The notes under the pieces are model-generated. The model saw only the letters and a program-made list of their open reading frames with translations. It ran no database searches and was not told the origin of the DNA. A program made the translations under genes and the position numbers. DNA of 64,000 bases from Palsa-504 sp963739615. Lineage in GTDB: Bacteria > Actinomycetota > Actinomycetes > Streptosporangiales > Streptosporangiaceae. Shown piece after piece: positions 9,312 to 17,770 of the stretch; within the stretch, counting starts at the first letter, position 1, and the number at the start of each line of letters is the position of its first letter. The stretch spans positions 124,001 to 188,000 of the forward strand of contig CAVUBD010000032.1 of the NCBI GenBank assembly GCA_963739615.1. Reading direction: 5' to 3'.

Positions 9312-9593
9312 TCAGACCGTGATGGCTACGCCTTGGCCGCCTTGCGCGGGGATGGATTCGTCGTCGAACCATACGCCGCCCTCGGCGAGGTAGCGGAAAT
9401 GAAGGGTCGTGCCGGCCTGGACGGTCACCGCGGCGCTGCGGTGACCGTTCGCGCGCCGCCGCAACGGGTGAGCGAAGGGGTTCCACTCGTTGAAGTTCCC
9501 CACCACGGACACGGCCGCGGCAGGCTCGTCGGCCGGCAGTGCGAAGGTGACGCGGACCTTGCCGTCACGCGCAGGCTTGGTTGTCTTGATCAA
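9312..9593 (-). CDS. Small CBM48/isoamylase N-terminal-domain protein
   Basis: A 93-aa protein made of one glycogen-binding (CBM48, early-set Ig-like) domain: VRVTFALPADEPAAAVSVVG, the signature GNFNEWNP, and a later WFDDES strand. Such stand-alone domains bind alpha-glucans; no catalytic domain is present. It lies convergent to pgm and beside a GH13 gene, which supports a role in glycogen handling. Function beyond carbohydrate binding is inference. Confidence 0.75.
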   Translation of the reverse strand: MIKTTKPARDGKVRVTFALPADEPAAAVSVVGNFNEWNPFAHPLRRRANGHRSAAVTVQAGTTLHFRYLAEGGVWFDDESIPAQGGQGVAITV

Positions 9594-10217
9594 CTGCTTC
9601 TCCAGTCCGGAGCTCCAACTAACCTGATCGAGGTAATTATCCAGAATCCGCGTGGCCGGGGTGCTGATATCGCCGCTTTAGGCGGCCGGCGTGTCGCGGC
9701 GGCCGGCCTGGACAGATGTAACTATGCGTGACTCTCGTCCCAGCTCTCCCAATGTGCAGCAGGTACACCACAGGAATCAAATACCTATTTCCGTAAATTA
9801 CGTTTCGCGCTTTCATAGAGCGGCAACCAATTCACAGGGGCATGACTATTTCAGCGAGCCGTGACTCATAGCCACCGGCCGAACCACGCTCGGGTACGCC
9901 GGAGGGTGACGAACCGGCCGCCGGCCAACCGGAGGCGATCGGCGACCTCGCCTCGCCAGGCAAGCAGCGCTTCGGAGCCGCCCAGCGCGGGACACGAACC
10001 CACGCCGTGCCGCCGGTCAGCCCCGCGGTGAGCACGAACGCGTCACGCAAGGCACAACGGCCCTGGCGGACGGGACCTTCGGCTCTGCGGCCCGGCCGGA
10101 CGGGTTCGTACCCTTATATCAAGGCCTGCCATCGAGCGTCCTTTACGTGCGCATTGACTCGAAGTAGCGTCTGATAGGGCCAGCACGCGGCACCCAGACT
10201 CATAGGAGGTCGTCGTT
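9594..10217. other. Intergenic region before phaC
   Basis: No convincing gene in either strand. The stretch includes an AT-richer part (about 9725-9850) and a direct repeat of GGCGGCCGGC (near 9680 and 9698). CATAGGAGGTCGTCGTT immediately before position 10218 is a strong ribosome site for phaC. A promoter is expected here, but I cannot place it with confidence. Confidence 0.5.
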
Positions 10218-11930
10218 ATGACCACATACGAGACGGCGCGGGAGACCGCGGAGTCGGCTGCAGAGGTACTAGCACCGGACGCCGATATGCTCGCCTCGCT
10301 AGACGCGGCAGGCCTGGGCGAGTCAACGCTCGCGGTGCTGCGGCGAGCCGCCATGAACCCGGGTGCCACCACGGCCGCGACGCTGCGCTACTGGACCAGC
10401 ATCGCGATGGCCGGACCCATGGCCACGGCACGCTGGCTGGGCGTCGACGCTTCCCCACCGGTCCCTGTCCCGGACGGCGACAGAAGGTTCGCGGACCGGA
10501 CGTGGAACGACAATCCCGCGTTCTTCGCCCTCCGGCAGATGCACCTGGCCACGTCCAGGCTGATGGACGAACTGCTCGAGGCCGGAGCCGGGGACCCGAC
10601 CGCTGACGCCAAGGCCCGCCTCGCGATCGGCTTCATGCTCGATGCGCTCGCGCCGACGAATTTCCTGCTCACTAACCCGGCCGCGATCAAACGGGCGATC
10701 GAGACCGCCGGAACCAGCGTCGTCGCCGGGGCCAATCACTTCGTCGACGACATGCTCAACAACGGCGGCCGCCCGCGGCAGGTCGACACCCGGCCGTTCC
10801 GCATCGGCGAGAATCTCGCCGCGACCCCCGGCAAGATCGTGTTCAAGAACGACTTGATGGAGCTCATCCAGTACACGCCGCAGACGCCCCAGGTCCACGC
10901 GGTCCCGGTACTTGCGAGCCCGCCCTGGATCAACAAGTACTACGTCATGGACCTCGCGCCGGGCCGCAGCTTCCTGGAATGGGCCGTGCAGCACGAGCGC
11001 ACGGTGTTCGCGATCTCCTACCGCAACCCGGACGCCTCCATGAGCGGCGTCAGGCTGGACGACTACCTGATCCACGGCCCCCGGGAGGCGCTCGATGTCA
11101 TCGCGGAGATCACCGGCGCACCCAAGATCGACATCATCGGGCTCTGCCTCGGCGGTGCGCTGACCGCCATGCTCGCGGCCTACCTGACCGAGAAGGGCGA
11201 CGACCGGATCGGCTCGGTCACGCTGCTCAATACCCTGCTTGACTACAGCGAGCCGGGCGTCCTTGGCACCTTCACCGACGAGAAGACCGTGGCCCGGCTG
11301 GAACGGCAGATGGCGGAGAAGGGAGTCCTGGAGGGCAGCGAGATGGCCGGCACCTTCGACATCCTGCGCGCCAACGACCTCATCTTCAACTACGTGGTGT
11401 CAAACTGGCTGATGGGCGAGGACCCGCCGGCCTTCGACATCCTGGCCTGGAACGGCGACAACACCCGGATGCCGGCCGCCATGCACTCGTTCTACCTGCG
11501 CAGTCTGTACATGCGCAACGAGCTGGCCAAGGGCGAGATGGAAGTGGCCGGGCAGCGCCTGTTGCTGTCCGACGTGACGAACGACACCTACGTGGTGGGC
11601 GCGATCAACGATCACATCGTGCCCTGGCACGCGTCCTACAAGGCCGGCGCCCTGATGGGCGGCAACGTCCACTACGTGCTGTCCAGCGGCGGCCATATCG
11701 CCGGCATCGTCAACCCGCCCGGCCCCAGGGCCTGGTACGAGGGCGGCGACTTCACCGGCGCCGAGCCGGAGACCTGGCGCCGGGCGGGCATCAAGCACAA
11801 AGGCTCGTGGTGGGAAGACTGGACGGCCTGGTCAAGCGCGCGGGCGGGCGAACTCATCGAGCCGCCCGCGGTGGGCAGTAAGCAGTACCCGGCCGGCGGC
11901 GACGCCCCGGGCGAGTACGTGTTCGGCTAA
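10218..11930 (+). CDS. phaC: Poly(3-hydroxyalkanoate) synthase, class I-like
   Basis: Polymerises (R)-3-hydroxyacyl-CoA into PHA on granule surfaces. At 570 aa it is class I length. Alpha/beta-hydrolase fold with the lipase-like box GLCLGG whose nucleophile is Cys310; the catalytic Asp is in INDHIVPW (D465) and the catalytic His in SSGGHIAG (H493). PPWINKYYVMDL and FAISYRNPD are typical PhaC segments. The start has an AGGAGG ribosome site. phaB follows 36 bases after the stop in the same direction, an operon giving monomer and polymer. No phasin, phaA or phaE is visible nearby. Confidence 0.95.
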   Translation: MTTYETARETAESAAEVLAPDADMLASLDAAGLGESTLAVLRRAAMNPGATTAATLRYWTSIAMAGPMATARWLGVDASPPVPVPDGDRRFADRTWNDNPAFFALRQMHLATSRLMDELLEAGAGDPTADAKARLAIGFMLDALAPTNFLLTNPAAIKRAIETAGTSVVAGANHFVDDMLNNGGRPRQVDTRPFRIGENLAATPGKIVFKNDLMELIQYTPQTPQVHAVPVLASPPWINKYYVMDLAPGRSFLEWAVQHERTVFAISYRNPDASMSGVRLDDYLIHGPREALDVIAEITGAPKIDIIGLCLGGALTAMLAAYLTEKGDDRIGSVTLLNTLLDYSEPGVLGTFTDEKTVARLERQMAEKGVLEGSEMAGTFDILRANDLIFNYVVSNWLMGEDPPAFDILAWNGDNTRMPAAMHSFYLRSLYMRNELAKGEMEVAGQRLLLSDVTNDTYVVGAINDHIVPWHASYKAGALMGGNVHYVLSSGGHIAGIVNPPGPRAWYEGGDFTGAEPETWRRAGIKHKGSWWEDWTAWSSARAGELIEPPAVGSKQYPAGGDAPGEYVFG

Positions 11931-11966
11931 CCGACCAGCCCATCTGCATCATCGGAGGTAATACCC

Positions 11967-12707
11967 ATGGCTGACATGACCGGACAGGTTGCCCTGGTGA
12001 CCGGCGGGACCCGCGGCATCGGACTGGCCATCTGCGAGCGGCTTATCAACCGGGGCGTCACGGTGGCCGCCGGCTACGCCGGCAAACATGCGCACGCCAA
12101 GGAGTTCTGCGAAAAGTATGCCGAGTACGGCGTGACCGTCCACCAGGGCAACATCGGCGACAACATCGACGTCCTCCGGGTCTGGGGCGAGGTAATCGAG
12201 AATCACGGGCACCTGGACATCCTGGTCAACAACGCCGGCGTCACCGTGGACAAGACGGTCAGGAGGATGAGTCCGGAAGAGTGGGACCACGTCATCCACG
12301 TCAACCTCTCCGGCGCGTTCTACTCGTCCCGGGCCGTCCTGCAGCACATGCTCGACCGCGGCTACGGCCGGATCATCAACATCTCCTCGATCATCGGGTC
12401 GGCCGGCGGGTTCGGCCAGGCCAACTACGCCGCCGCCAAGTCGGGCATGTTCGGCCTGACGATGAGCCTGGCCCTGGAAACCGCGGGCAAGGGCATCACC
12501 ATCAACACCGTCACGCCCGGGTTCATCGCCACCGACATGACCGCGGCCGTTCCCCCCGCCGCGCTGGAGAAGGTCATCGCCCGCATCCCGGAGGGCCGGC
12601 TCGGCAAGCCGGACGAGGTCGCCCGGGTCGTGGAGTTCCTCGCCGATCCCGAATCGGGCTACATCACCGGCCAGGTGTACCCCGTCAACGGCGGCCTTTA
12701 CATGTAG
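11967..12707 (+). CDS. phaB: Acetoacetyl-CoA reductase (SDR family)
   Basis: NADPH-dependent reduction of acetoacetyl-CoA to (R)-3-hydroxybutyryl-CoA, the monomer for the synthase upstream. Classical SDR of 246 aa: nucleotide-binding TGGTRGIG near residue 12, NNAG at about 90, catalytic Ser in NISSIIGS, YAAAKSG with the catalytic Tyr and Lys, then PGFIATDM and the conserved end GQVYPVNGGLYM. The start has GGAGG upstream. By fold it could equally reduce another 3-oxoacyl thioester; pairing with phaC makes the PhaB role likely. Confidence 0.92.
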   Translation: MADMTGQVALVTGGTRGIGLAICERLINRGVTVAAGYAGKHAHAKEFCEKYAEYGVTVHQGNIGDNIDVLRVWGEVIENHGHLDILVNNAGVTVDKTVRRMSPEEWDHVIHVNLSGAFYSSRAVLQHMLDRGYGRIINISSIIGSAGGFGQANYAAAKSGMFGLTMSLALETAGKGITINTVTPGFIATDMTAAVPPAALEKVIARIPEGRLGKPDEVARVVEFLADPESGYITGQVYPVNGGLYM

Positions 12708-13320
12708 GCCGCGGGAGCCCGGGCGGCCGCTGCCCCGGCGGCCGCGGACGGCCGCTCCCCCCAGCGTTGCGGGGGACCGCCCGGGCGGGGCGGGGCGGGG
12801 AGTAGCCCTGGCCCCTGGCGGGTACCAGGACCGCATCGGCGCCTCCCGGCTTCGGGGCCAGCCCAAGGTCTCCACGAAGCCACCATCCTCCGCGGAAGGG
12901 CGGTCATCTCGTCCGGAGCGAGCCAGGACGTACGGATGCGGCTCAGTCCCTTCGCTGAGCGAACGCCAGCGAGCGGGGACGCCAGCGGGTCCGGAGCTAC
13001 CCCCCTTTCCGGGGGTAGTACTCCCCCTGGATCCCGTATATAGACGAAGCACGATGCCGCAGAGGACCTTCAGGTCATCCAGTCGCCCATGCCCTGGATG
13101 GAGTTACCCCCGCCCCGCCGCGGCACGGCTCACACCCCAGGATCCGGGTCCTGGCGGCAACCGGAATACGCGTGTTCTCCGCTGTCCGGCGGGATCCCGG
13201 ACAGCCGTATGAATAACCACTGGAGCAATGCGGCTATTATTAGCTCCCCCGTCCTCCTAGATCCGCCTATCGCCGTAGTACCTATCCCCTGATAGCTTGG
13301 ATACGTCTTTGTACCTACAA
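12708..13320. other. Intergenic region between phaB and the kinase cassette
   Basis: No supported gene. It begins with very GC-rich low-complexity DNA (GGGGCGGGGCGGGG around 12785). It then holds the CTACCCCC...GGGGGTAG inverted repeat described separately and an AT-richer stretch (13210-13320) that probably contains the promoter of the cassette starting at 13321. Confidence 0.5.
12997..13018. promoter_or_regulatory. CTACCCCC / GGGGGTAG inverted repeat
   Basis: Eight-base arms (12997-13004 and 13011-13018) are separated by CTTTCC and followed by TACTCCCCC and, 20 bases later, CGTATATAGAC, which resembles a -10 region. There is no T tract, so a regulator site seems more likely than a terminator. 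The controlled gene is unclear; the nearest downstream plus-strand gene starts about 300 bases away. Confidence 0.35.
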
Positions 13321-13941
13321 ATGTGCATAAAAGGTATGAATGGGATAAATTCCGCCCAGGCTCAGTCGATCCTGAACGGCGACGGGCTGGCCTGCAACTG
13401 GTGGCGCAACGCACGTCACATCAGTCCCGGTGAGATCGACGAGCGGCTCACACCGGCCGAGCTCGACCTGCATGTGAACTCATATGACAAGAAGCATCCG
13501 TCGCGGAACGGAACGGTGGAAGACCTGACGCCGTTCATCTCCCTGGCCGGCGGATCCGTTGAACGGCATAAATTCCTGAAGACTAATGACGTTCGCTCGG
13601 CGCACCAGACTGCATTGTATTTCGCGAGCAATTTCGGCGAGACCGGCGAGTGCTTTCTCTTTTACTGCTGGGTGGTGGTCGGCTTGCGGCCGAGCGTGGC
13701 GGTCAGGCAGCTAGCCGAGGAGGTGCGCGAGCTCAATACCTACCACAGTTACTCCGCGTACCAGGCCGAAGGGGAGGTACTCGCCAAGATTGAAGTACCG
13801 GTACGCCAGATACACAGATACGAGCGGTACCAGATCTCCCGCGATCGTTTCCGCCGGCTGCAGATCTCAGATCCGGTGACGTATATCAACCAGAACTACA
13901 TTGAGCCGCACTCGGTTACTAACTTCAGGGACTGGTTTTAG
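13321..13941 (+). CDS. Hypothetical protein, possible ADP-ribosyltransferase-like fold
   Basis: About 206 aa, soluble, no signal peptide. I cannot assign a family with certainty. The order of elements resembles bacterial ADP-ribosyltransferases: a TPFISLAGG segment (beta strand with Ser), an ALYFASNFG helix, a hydrophobic strand FLFYCWVVVG, and near residue 150 YQAEGEVLAKIEVP, where an E-x-E-V pattern precedes a strand, as in ART catalytic glutamate motifs. GC content is lower than in flanking genes. The start is uncertain: TTG at 13297, ATG at 13321 and ATG at 13336 are in frame and none has a good ribosome site. The stop lies just before the next gene's GTG, so it belongs to the four-gene cassette. 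It may be a toxin or effector domain (inference). Confidence 0.55.
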   Translation: MCIKGMNGINSAQAQSILNGDGLACNWWRNARHISPGEIDERLTPAELDLHVNSYDKKHPSRNGTVEDLTPFISLAGGSVERHKFLKTNDVRSAHQTALYFASNFGETGECFLFYCWVVVGLRPSVAVRQLAEEVRELNTYHSYSAYQAEGEVLAKIEVPVRQIHRYERYQISRDRFRRLQISDPVTYINQNYIEPHSVTNFRDWF

Positions 13942-13942
13942 G

Positions 13943-15094
13943 GTGGCTCGTCTCACTGATCCCGCCAGCGTCCGGCGGTATCTCGGCGTCGGGCCGGAGG
14001 CTGCCGTCCAGCGAGCGGAATTCTTCGTCCAGCGAGCGGAGTTCTTCGTCGCCTACGCCGAGATGCTTGAGGCGAACCGCCGCCGCGACCCCGGCCAGAC
14101 TTCAGGTACCCGGGACAACGTATGGAGGCGGGTCGCGAACCCGGAGCAGGAGTGGCTCGGGCACGCCACCCTGGCCTCGACCTACCGCCAGGCGGCGCAG
14201 CACGCTGCCCTCGTCGACATACGGTGGGCCACCGACCTGGCCGTCCGGGCCGGCCTGGCCTACCTGGACGCCGGGCTTCCCTTCGGCGCTTACCTGCTGG
14301 TAGGCCTGCTCGACGACCAGATACTGCGGGCGGGCTCGGTACTTGAGACGCTGCTGGCCGCGGACTCGGCGACATCAGCCGCCGCCCTGGCCGATCCGGT
14401 ACAGCAGATGTACCTGCTGCTGGCCGCGGCCTCACGGCCGTGGCTGCGCGACGCCCTTGGCGAGGAGACCGTGGACGGCGCGAGGCGGCGCCTCAGCGCG
14501 CACGAACTGCTTCCCATCGGCCCGCAGTCCGTCCCGCTCGGCGACTACCTGGAACTCGCCACGATCTTGCTGGACGACGGCCCCGGTCCCACCGTGCCGG
14601 CCAGCCCGGAGATCGGGGCCATCGCCAGGCTGCTGGCCGCCCGGGGACGAGCGCAGTTCGGGAGCCTGCGGCTGGCCCGGCGGAACGAGTACCTGTGGGA
14701 CCGCGGGGCGGCCCCGGTCAACATCGTGGATCTGGAGAACGTGGCGATGTACGGCCTCGCCATGCGGCACCGCCCGTATCCGTGGTTCGAGCAGCTTTAT
14801 CAGGCCATCAGCAGCGAGCTGGCCTATGACGACCAGCTCACAGAGCTCTCGGTCTGGGCGACCGATTCAATTCAGGCCGTCCTGCCGTCCATCTCGGGCC
14901 ACTTGGTCGAGATGATCTCCCAGCCGGAGCCGGCCGAGCGCCGGGAGCCGGGCTTTCCTGCTGGCCGCGGCGGCGCGCCGACCAGCAACTGGCGTCCTGA
15001 GCCTGCCCCAGGCGAGGCGCCCCCCCAGCCCTACTACTACGACGACGGAACCGAGCCCGATGGATTCGACCCGGATGACCCCAGGGAGCCGTGA
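13943..15094 (+). CDS. Conserved-looking helical protein of unknown function (kinase cassette)
   Basis: About 383 aa, mainly alpha-helical, no membrane segment and no motif I recognise. Near the N-terminus a 21-base tandem duplication gives VQRAEFFVQRAEFF. The middle resembles a helical-repeat scaffold (WATDLAVRAGLAYLDAG, LDDQILRAGSVLETLL). The last about 50 residues are Pro, Glu and Asp-rich and probably disordered (PYYYDDGTEPDG). The GTG at 13943 is chosen because it follows the previous stop by one base; the earlier in-frame start lies inside that gene. Its TGA overlaps the kinase gene's GTG by four bases. A role as adaptor or substrate of the kinase is inference from the coupling. Confidence 0.7.
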   Translation: MARLTDPASVRRYLGVGPEAAVQRAEFFVQRAEFFVAYAEMLEANRRRDPGQTSGTRDNVWRRVANPEQEWLGHATLASTYRQAAQHAALVDIRWATDLAVRAGLAYLDAGLPFGAYLLVGLLDDQILRAGSVLETLLAADSATSAAALADPVQQMYLLLAAASRPWLRDALGEETVDGARRRLSAHELLPIGPQSVPLGDYLELATILLDDGPGPTVPASPEIGAIARLLAARGRAQFGSLRLARRNEYLWDRGAAPVNIVDLENVAMYGLAMRHRPYPWFEQLYQAISSELAYDDQLTELSVWATDSIQAVLPSISGHLVEMISQPEPAERREPGFPAGRGGAPTSNWRPEPAPGEAPPQPYYYDDGTEPDGFDPDDPREP

Positions 15095-17742
15095 TTTCCG
15101 TGACTGAGCCTCCTGGTCTTACGTACCGTTACGACGGCGGCCCGGCCAACGGCCACGGTGACGGCAACGGCGACGGCAGCGGTCATGACGACGGCAGCGG
15201 CAACGGCGAGCCGCGGTGGCGCCGCGCCTACACCCGGCCGTGGGAATACTGGAACCGCGATCCGGATCGCGACAAGCCGGGTCTGCTGGAAAGGACCGGC
15301 AACCTCCTGATCTTCCTGACCTCGGCCGACCGGAGGAAGATCGAGTCGTTCGCCGAGCGCCAGCGATACATCACCATCGGGCTGCTGATGCTGGTCACCG
15401 CGGCCCAGGGTTTCTACTCGGCCAGCCTGTTCGCAGCCATCGGCTTCGGGAAGCATTTCGGGCAGGTGCTCGGGTTCGGGATTTTCTTTGCGGTCGCGGT
15501 CTACCTGATCGACCGGTCGATCATCGGCTACGTCGCGCCGGTCAAGCTGGACAAGAAAGGCGAGATCCGGCCGCCGCGGAAACTGACGCCGGTCATGCTG
15601 ATACGGATCCTGATCGCCATGACCGCGGCCATCCTCATGTCCGAGATGATACTGCTCCAGTTTTTCGCGAAAGACATCCAGAACCAGATCCTGCAAAACC
15701 ACCTCGCCGAGACCACTCATGTCAGCCAGGCCATTAATAATACTTATCAACAGCGGATCAATGTACTGCAGAACCAGATAAACGCCGCCAAGAATACCGT
15801 TTCTCAGGACCAGGCAGTCGTTAAGCAGGATCAGCAGCAGGCGAACTGCCAGGAATTCGGCTGCCCAGGTATAGCCGCCGGGCGGGGTCCCGGTTTCAGG
15901 AATGCGGAAAAGAACCTTAACGACGCGCAGACGACACTGGGTACCGCCCAGACTAATCTGGCGAACATCACCAGCGCCAACACCCCGCAGATCACCAAGC
16001 TCGATAACCAGCTGCAGAATGCCACCAGCGGCGCCGACCAGACGATCACGGGTGCCGATGTCCTGCTGAGCCGCGAGGAAGCATTCTGGCAGCTCACTAC
16101 CAGGTACGGCACCGTCGCCGTGGGGCGCATCCTGCTGTCCCTGCTGATACTCGGGATCGACCTGGCCCCTATCCTCGCGAAGATGACCGGCCGGGCGACC
16201 ATGCATGACGTCACCATCCAGGGCGACGATTACCTGAGGTTCCGGGAGAACAGGGAGCACGTCAATACGGGGATCGGCCGGTCGGCCGGGCAGGGCAACC
16301 TCGACAGGGAGCGGCATTCCATCGAGATGGAAACCGGACTCCTCCAGGCCAAGGCCCATGCCATGGTGCAGCGCTACGGGATGAAGCTGCACGTTGACAT
16401 GGAACGGCGCAGGCTGCATCGCTTCTACATGTCCGGGCCGTCACAAGCGGCGGCAGGCCCACGACAGCCGACCGCTACCTACACCCAGCCCGGGGAGCGC
16501 ATCGGCCGTCATGGCGCCGGCCCCGACCCGAACGGCCCCGACCCGACGGGCCCCGACCCCTACGGCCCCGACCCGAACGGCCCCGACCCGAACGGCCCCA
16601 CTGTGGGGCCGCAGAGTGCGGGCGGACCCTATCCGGCGCCCGGTACGTTCACCCAGGAGTTCAGGGAGTCTGGTTTCCCGCTTCCGCCAGCTAGCGGACC
16701 TGGTGCTCGCCGCCGGGCTGAGTCCGGCTACGGGTTCGACGCGGTGGAAGACGAGATCGCCGGGCTCCTTTTCGATCTTGATGAGTCGACTGATCATCGT
16801 GTCCTTGAGCACCGATGGGAACTCCTCGGTCCGCTGCCCAACGCGGAGGGCGGCGGCGGCGGCATCGTCTGGAGGGCCAGGGACCGGCTCGGCGAGTACG
16901 GCCGGCTCGTGGTCAAGACCGTTCCGGTCGGCACGGTGGACATGCACGCCACCGAGCGGCTGCGGAGCTTCCAGAACGAGGAACGCGCGAAGGGCATCGT
17001 CAGCGATCACATCGGGAAGATCCTGCACTGCGGCGTCGATCAGGGCCTGTCGTATATCGTCTATCCGCTGTACGAACCGGGCAGCCTGCTGCGGTACTGC
17101 CAGGCCGAGGGCAGCCAGCGGACCCTGCGCTGGTGCGCCGAGATCACTCATCAGGTCCTGACCGGGCTGATGGACGCCTTCCAGGCTGGCCTGGTTCACC
17201 TCGATATCAAGCCCGATAACGTCGTGCTCGACAGCAGCCTCGACCGCACCCGGGCCAGGATCATCGACTGGGGCCTGTCCCGGGTGTGGAATGCCGCGAC
17301 GATCACCTCGACATCGGTCGTGCGCGGTACCCCCTTCTACGCGTGCCCGGAGCAGTTCCGCAGAAGGGAAGCGAGCTGGCGGACTCCGGCCGCTGACCTG
17401 TACGGCGTCGGGGCGGTCTTCTACTGGCTCATCACCAACGAGCCCCCGCTGCAGTATGACGCCGGCCCTGACGCCGACATGTTTACCTTCATGAACCTGA
17501 TCGTGCAGGGCAGCCGGCCGCAGCCCGTCCATGAGCTGGTCCGCGGCGTCCCCGAGGCGCTCGGGGAGCTGATCGACCACTGGCTCAGCTACGACCCGGC
17601 CGCCCGCGTACCAGCGGGCACGCCGTCGGACAGCATGATCCGGGTCGCCCGGGACGAGCTGGGCGGCCTGTGGCCGCAGTTGCCGGTGATGACCGTCGGC
17701 GCGGTAACCGGCCGCAGGCGCAAGCGCGGGCGCAACTCATGA
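15091..17742 (+). CDS. Membrane DUF4407-like protein fused to a Ser/Thr protein kinase
   Basis: 883 aa. Residues 1-50 are Gly/Asp/Asn-rich. Four membrane helices lie at about 95-118, 128-148, 168-190 and 345-368, with a long Gln/Asn-rich coiled coil (about 195-320) between helices three and four, an arrangement like DUF4407. A linker with a six-residue repeat GPDPNG (about 477-505) leads to a kinase domain (about 570-840). The ATP-binding Lys is in VVKTVP (K609), the catalytic loop HLDIKPDN has D705 and N710, and the metal motif is DWG (D726) instead of DFG; CPEQF replaces APE. Catalytic residues are present, so it is probably active. It should sense something at the membrane through the coiled coil and phosphorylate cytoplasmic targets (inference). 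GTG 15100 is an alternative start. Confidence 0.82.
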   Translation: MISVTEPPGLTYRYDGGPANGHGDGNGDGSGHDDGSGNGEPRWRRAYTRPWEYWNRDPDRDKPGLLERTGNLLIFLTSADRRKIESFAERQRYITIGLLMLVTAAQGFYSASLFAAIGFGKHFGQVLGFGIFFAVAVYLIDRSIIGYVAPVKLDKKGEIRPPRKLTPVMLIRILIAMTAAILMSEMILLQFFAKDIQNQILQNHLAETTHVSQAINNTYQQRINVLQNQINAAKNTVSQDQAVVKQDQQQANCQEFGCPGIAAGRGPGFRNAEKNLNDAQTTLGTAQTNLANITSANTPQITKLDNQLQNATSGADQTITGADVLLSREEAFWQLTTRYGTVAVGRILLSLLILGIDLAPILAKMTGRATMHDVTIQGDDYLRFRENREHVNTGIGRSAGQGNLDRERHSIEMETGLLQAKAHAMVQRYGMKLHVDMERRRLHRFYMSGPSQAAAGPRQPTATYTQPGERIGRHGAGPDPNGPDPTGPDPYGPDPNGPDPNGPTVGPQSAGGPYPAPGTFTQEFRESGFPLPPASGPGARRRAESGYGFDAVEDEIAGLLFDLDESTDHRVLEHRWELLGPLPNAEGGGGGIVWRARDRLGEYGRLVVKTVPVGTVDMHATERLRSFQNEERAKGIVSDHIGKILHCGVDQGLSYIVYPLYEPGSLLRYCQAEGSQRTLRWCAEITHQVLTGLMDAFQAGLVHLDIKPDNVVLDSSLDRTRARIIDWGLSRVWNAATITSTSVVRGTPFYACPEQFRRREASWRTPAADLYGVGAVFYWLITNEPPLQYDAGPDADMFTFMNLIVQGSRPQPVHELVRGVPEALGELIDHWLSYDPAARVPAGTPSDSMIRVARDELGGLWPQLPVMTVGAVTGRRRKRGRNS

Positions 17743-17770
17743 CTTCGCTACAGTTGGGCAGGAACTCACC

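Noticed and set aside
9832..10050. Minus-strand 72-codon ORF upstream of phaC
   Set aside because: Sequence is Ser/Gly/Pro/Arg-rich without recognisable structure and there is no neighbour coupling.
16516..16602. 18-base tandem repeats as a CRISPR-like or VNTR array
   Set aside because: They are in-frame codons for a GPDPNG linker in the kinase fusion, with no spacers.
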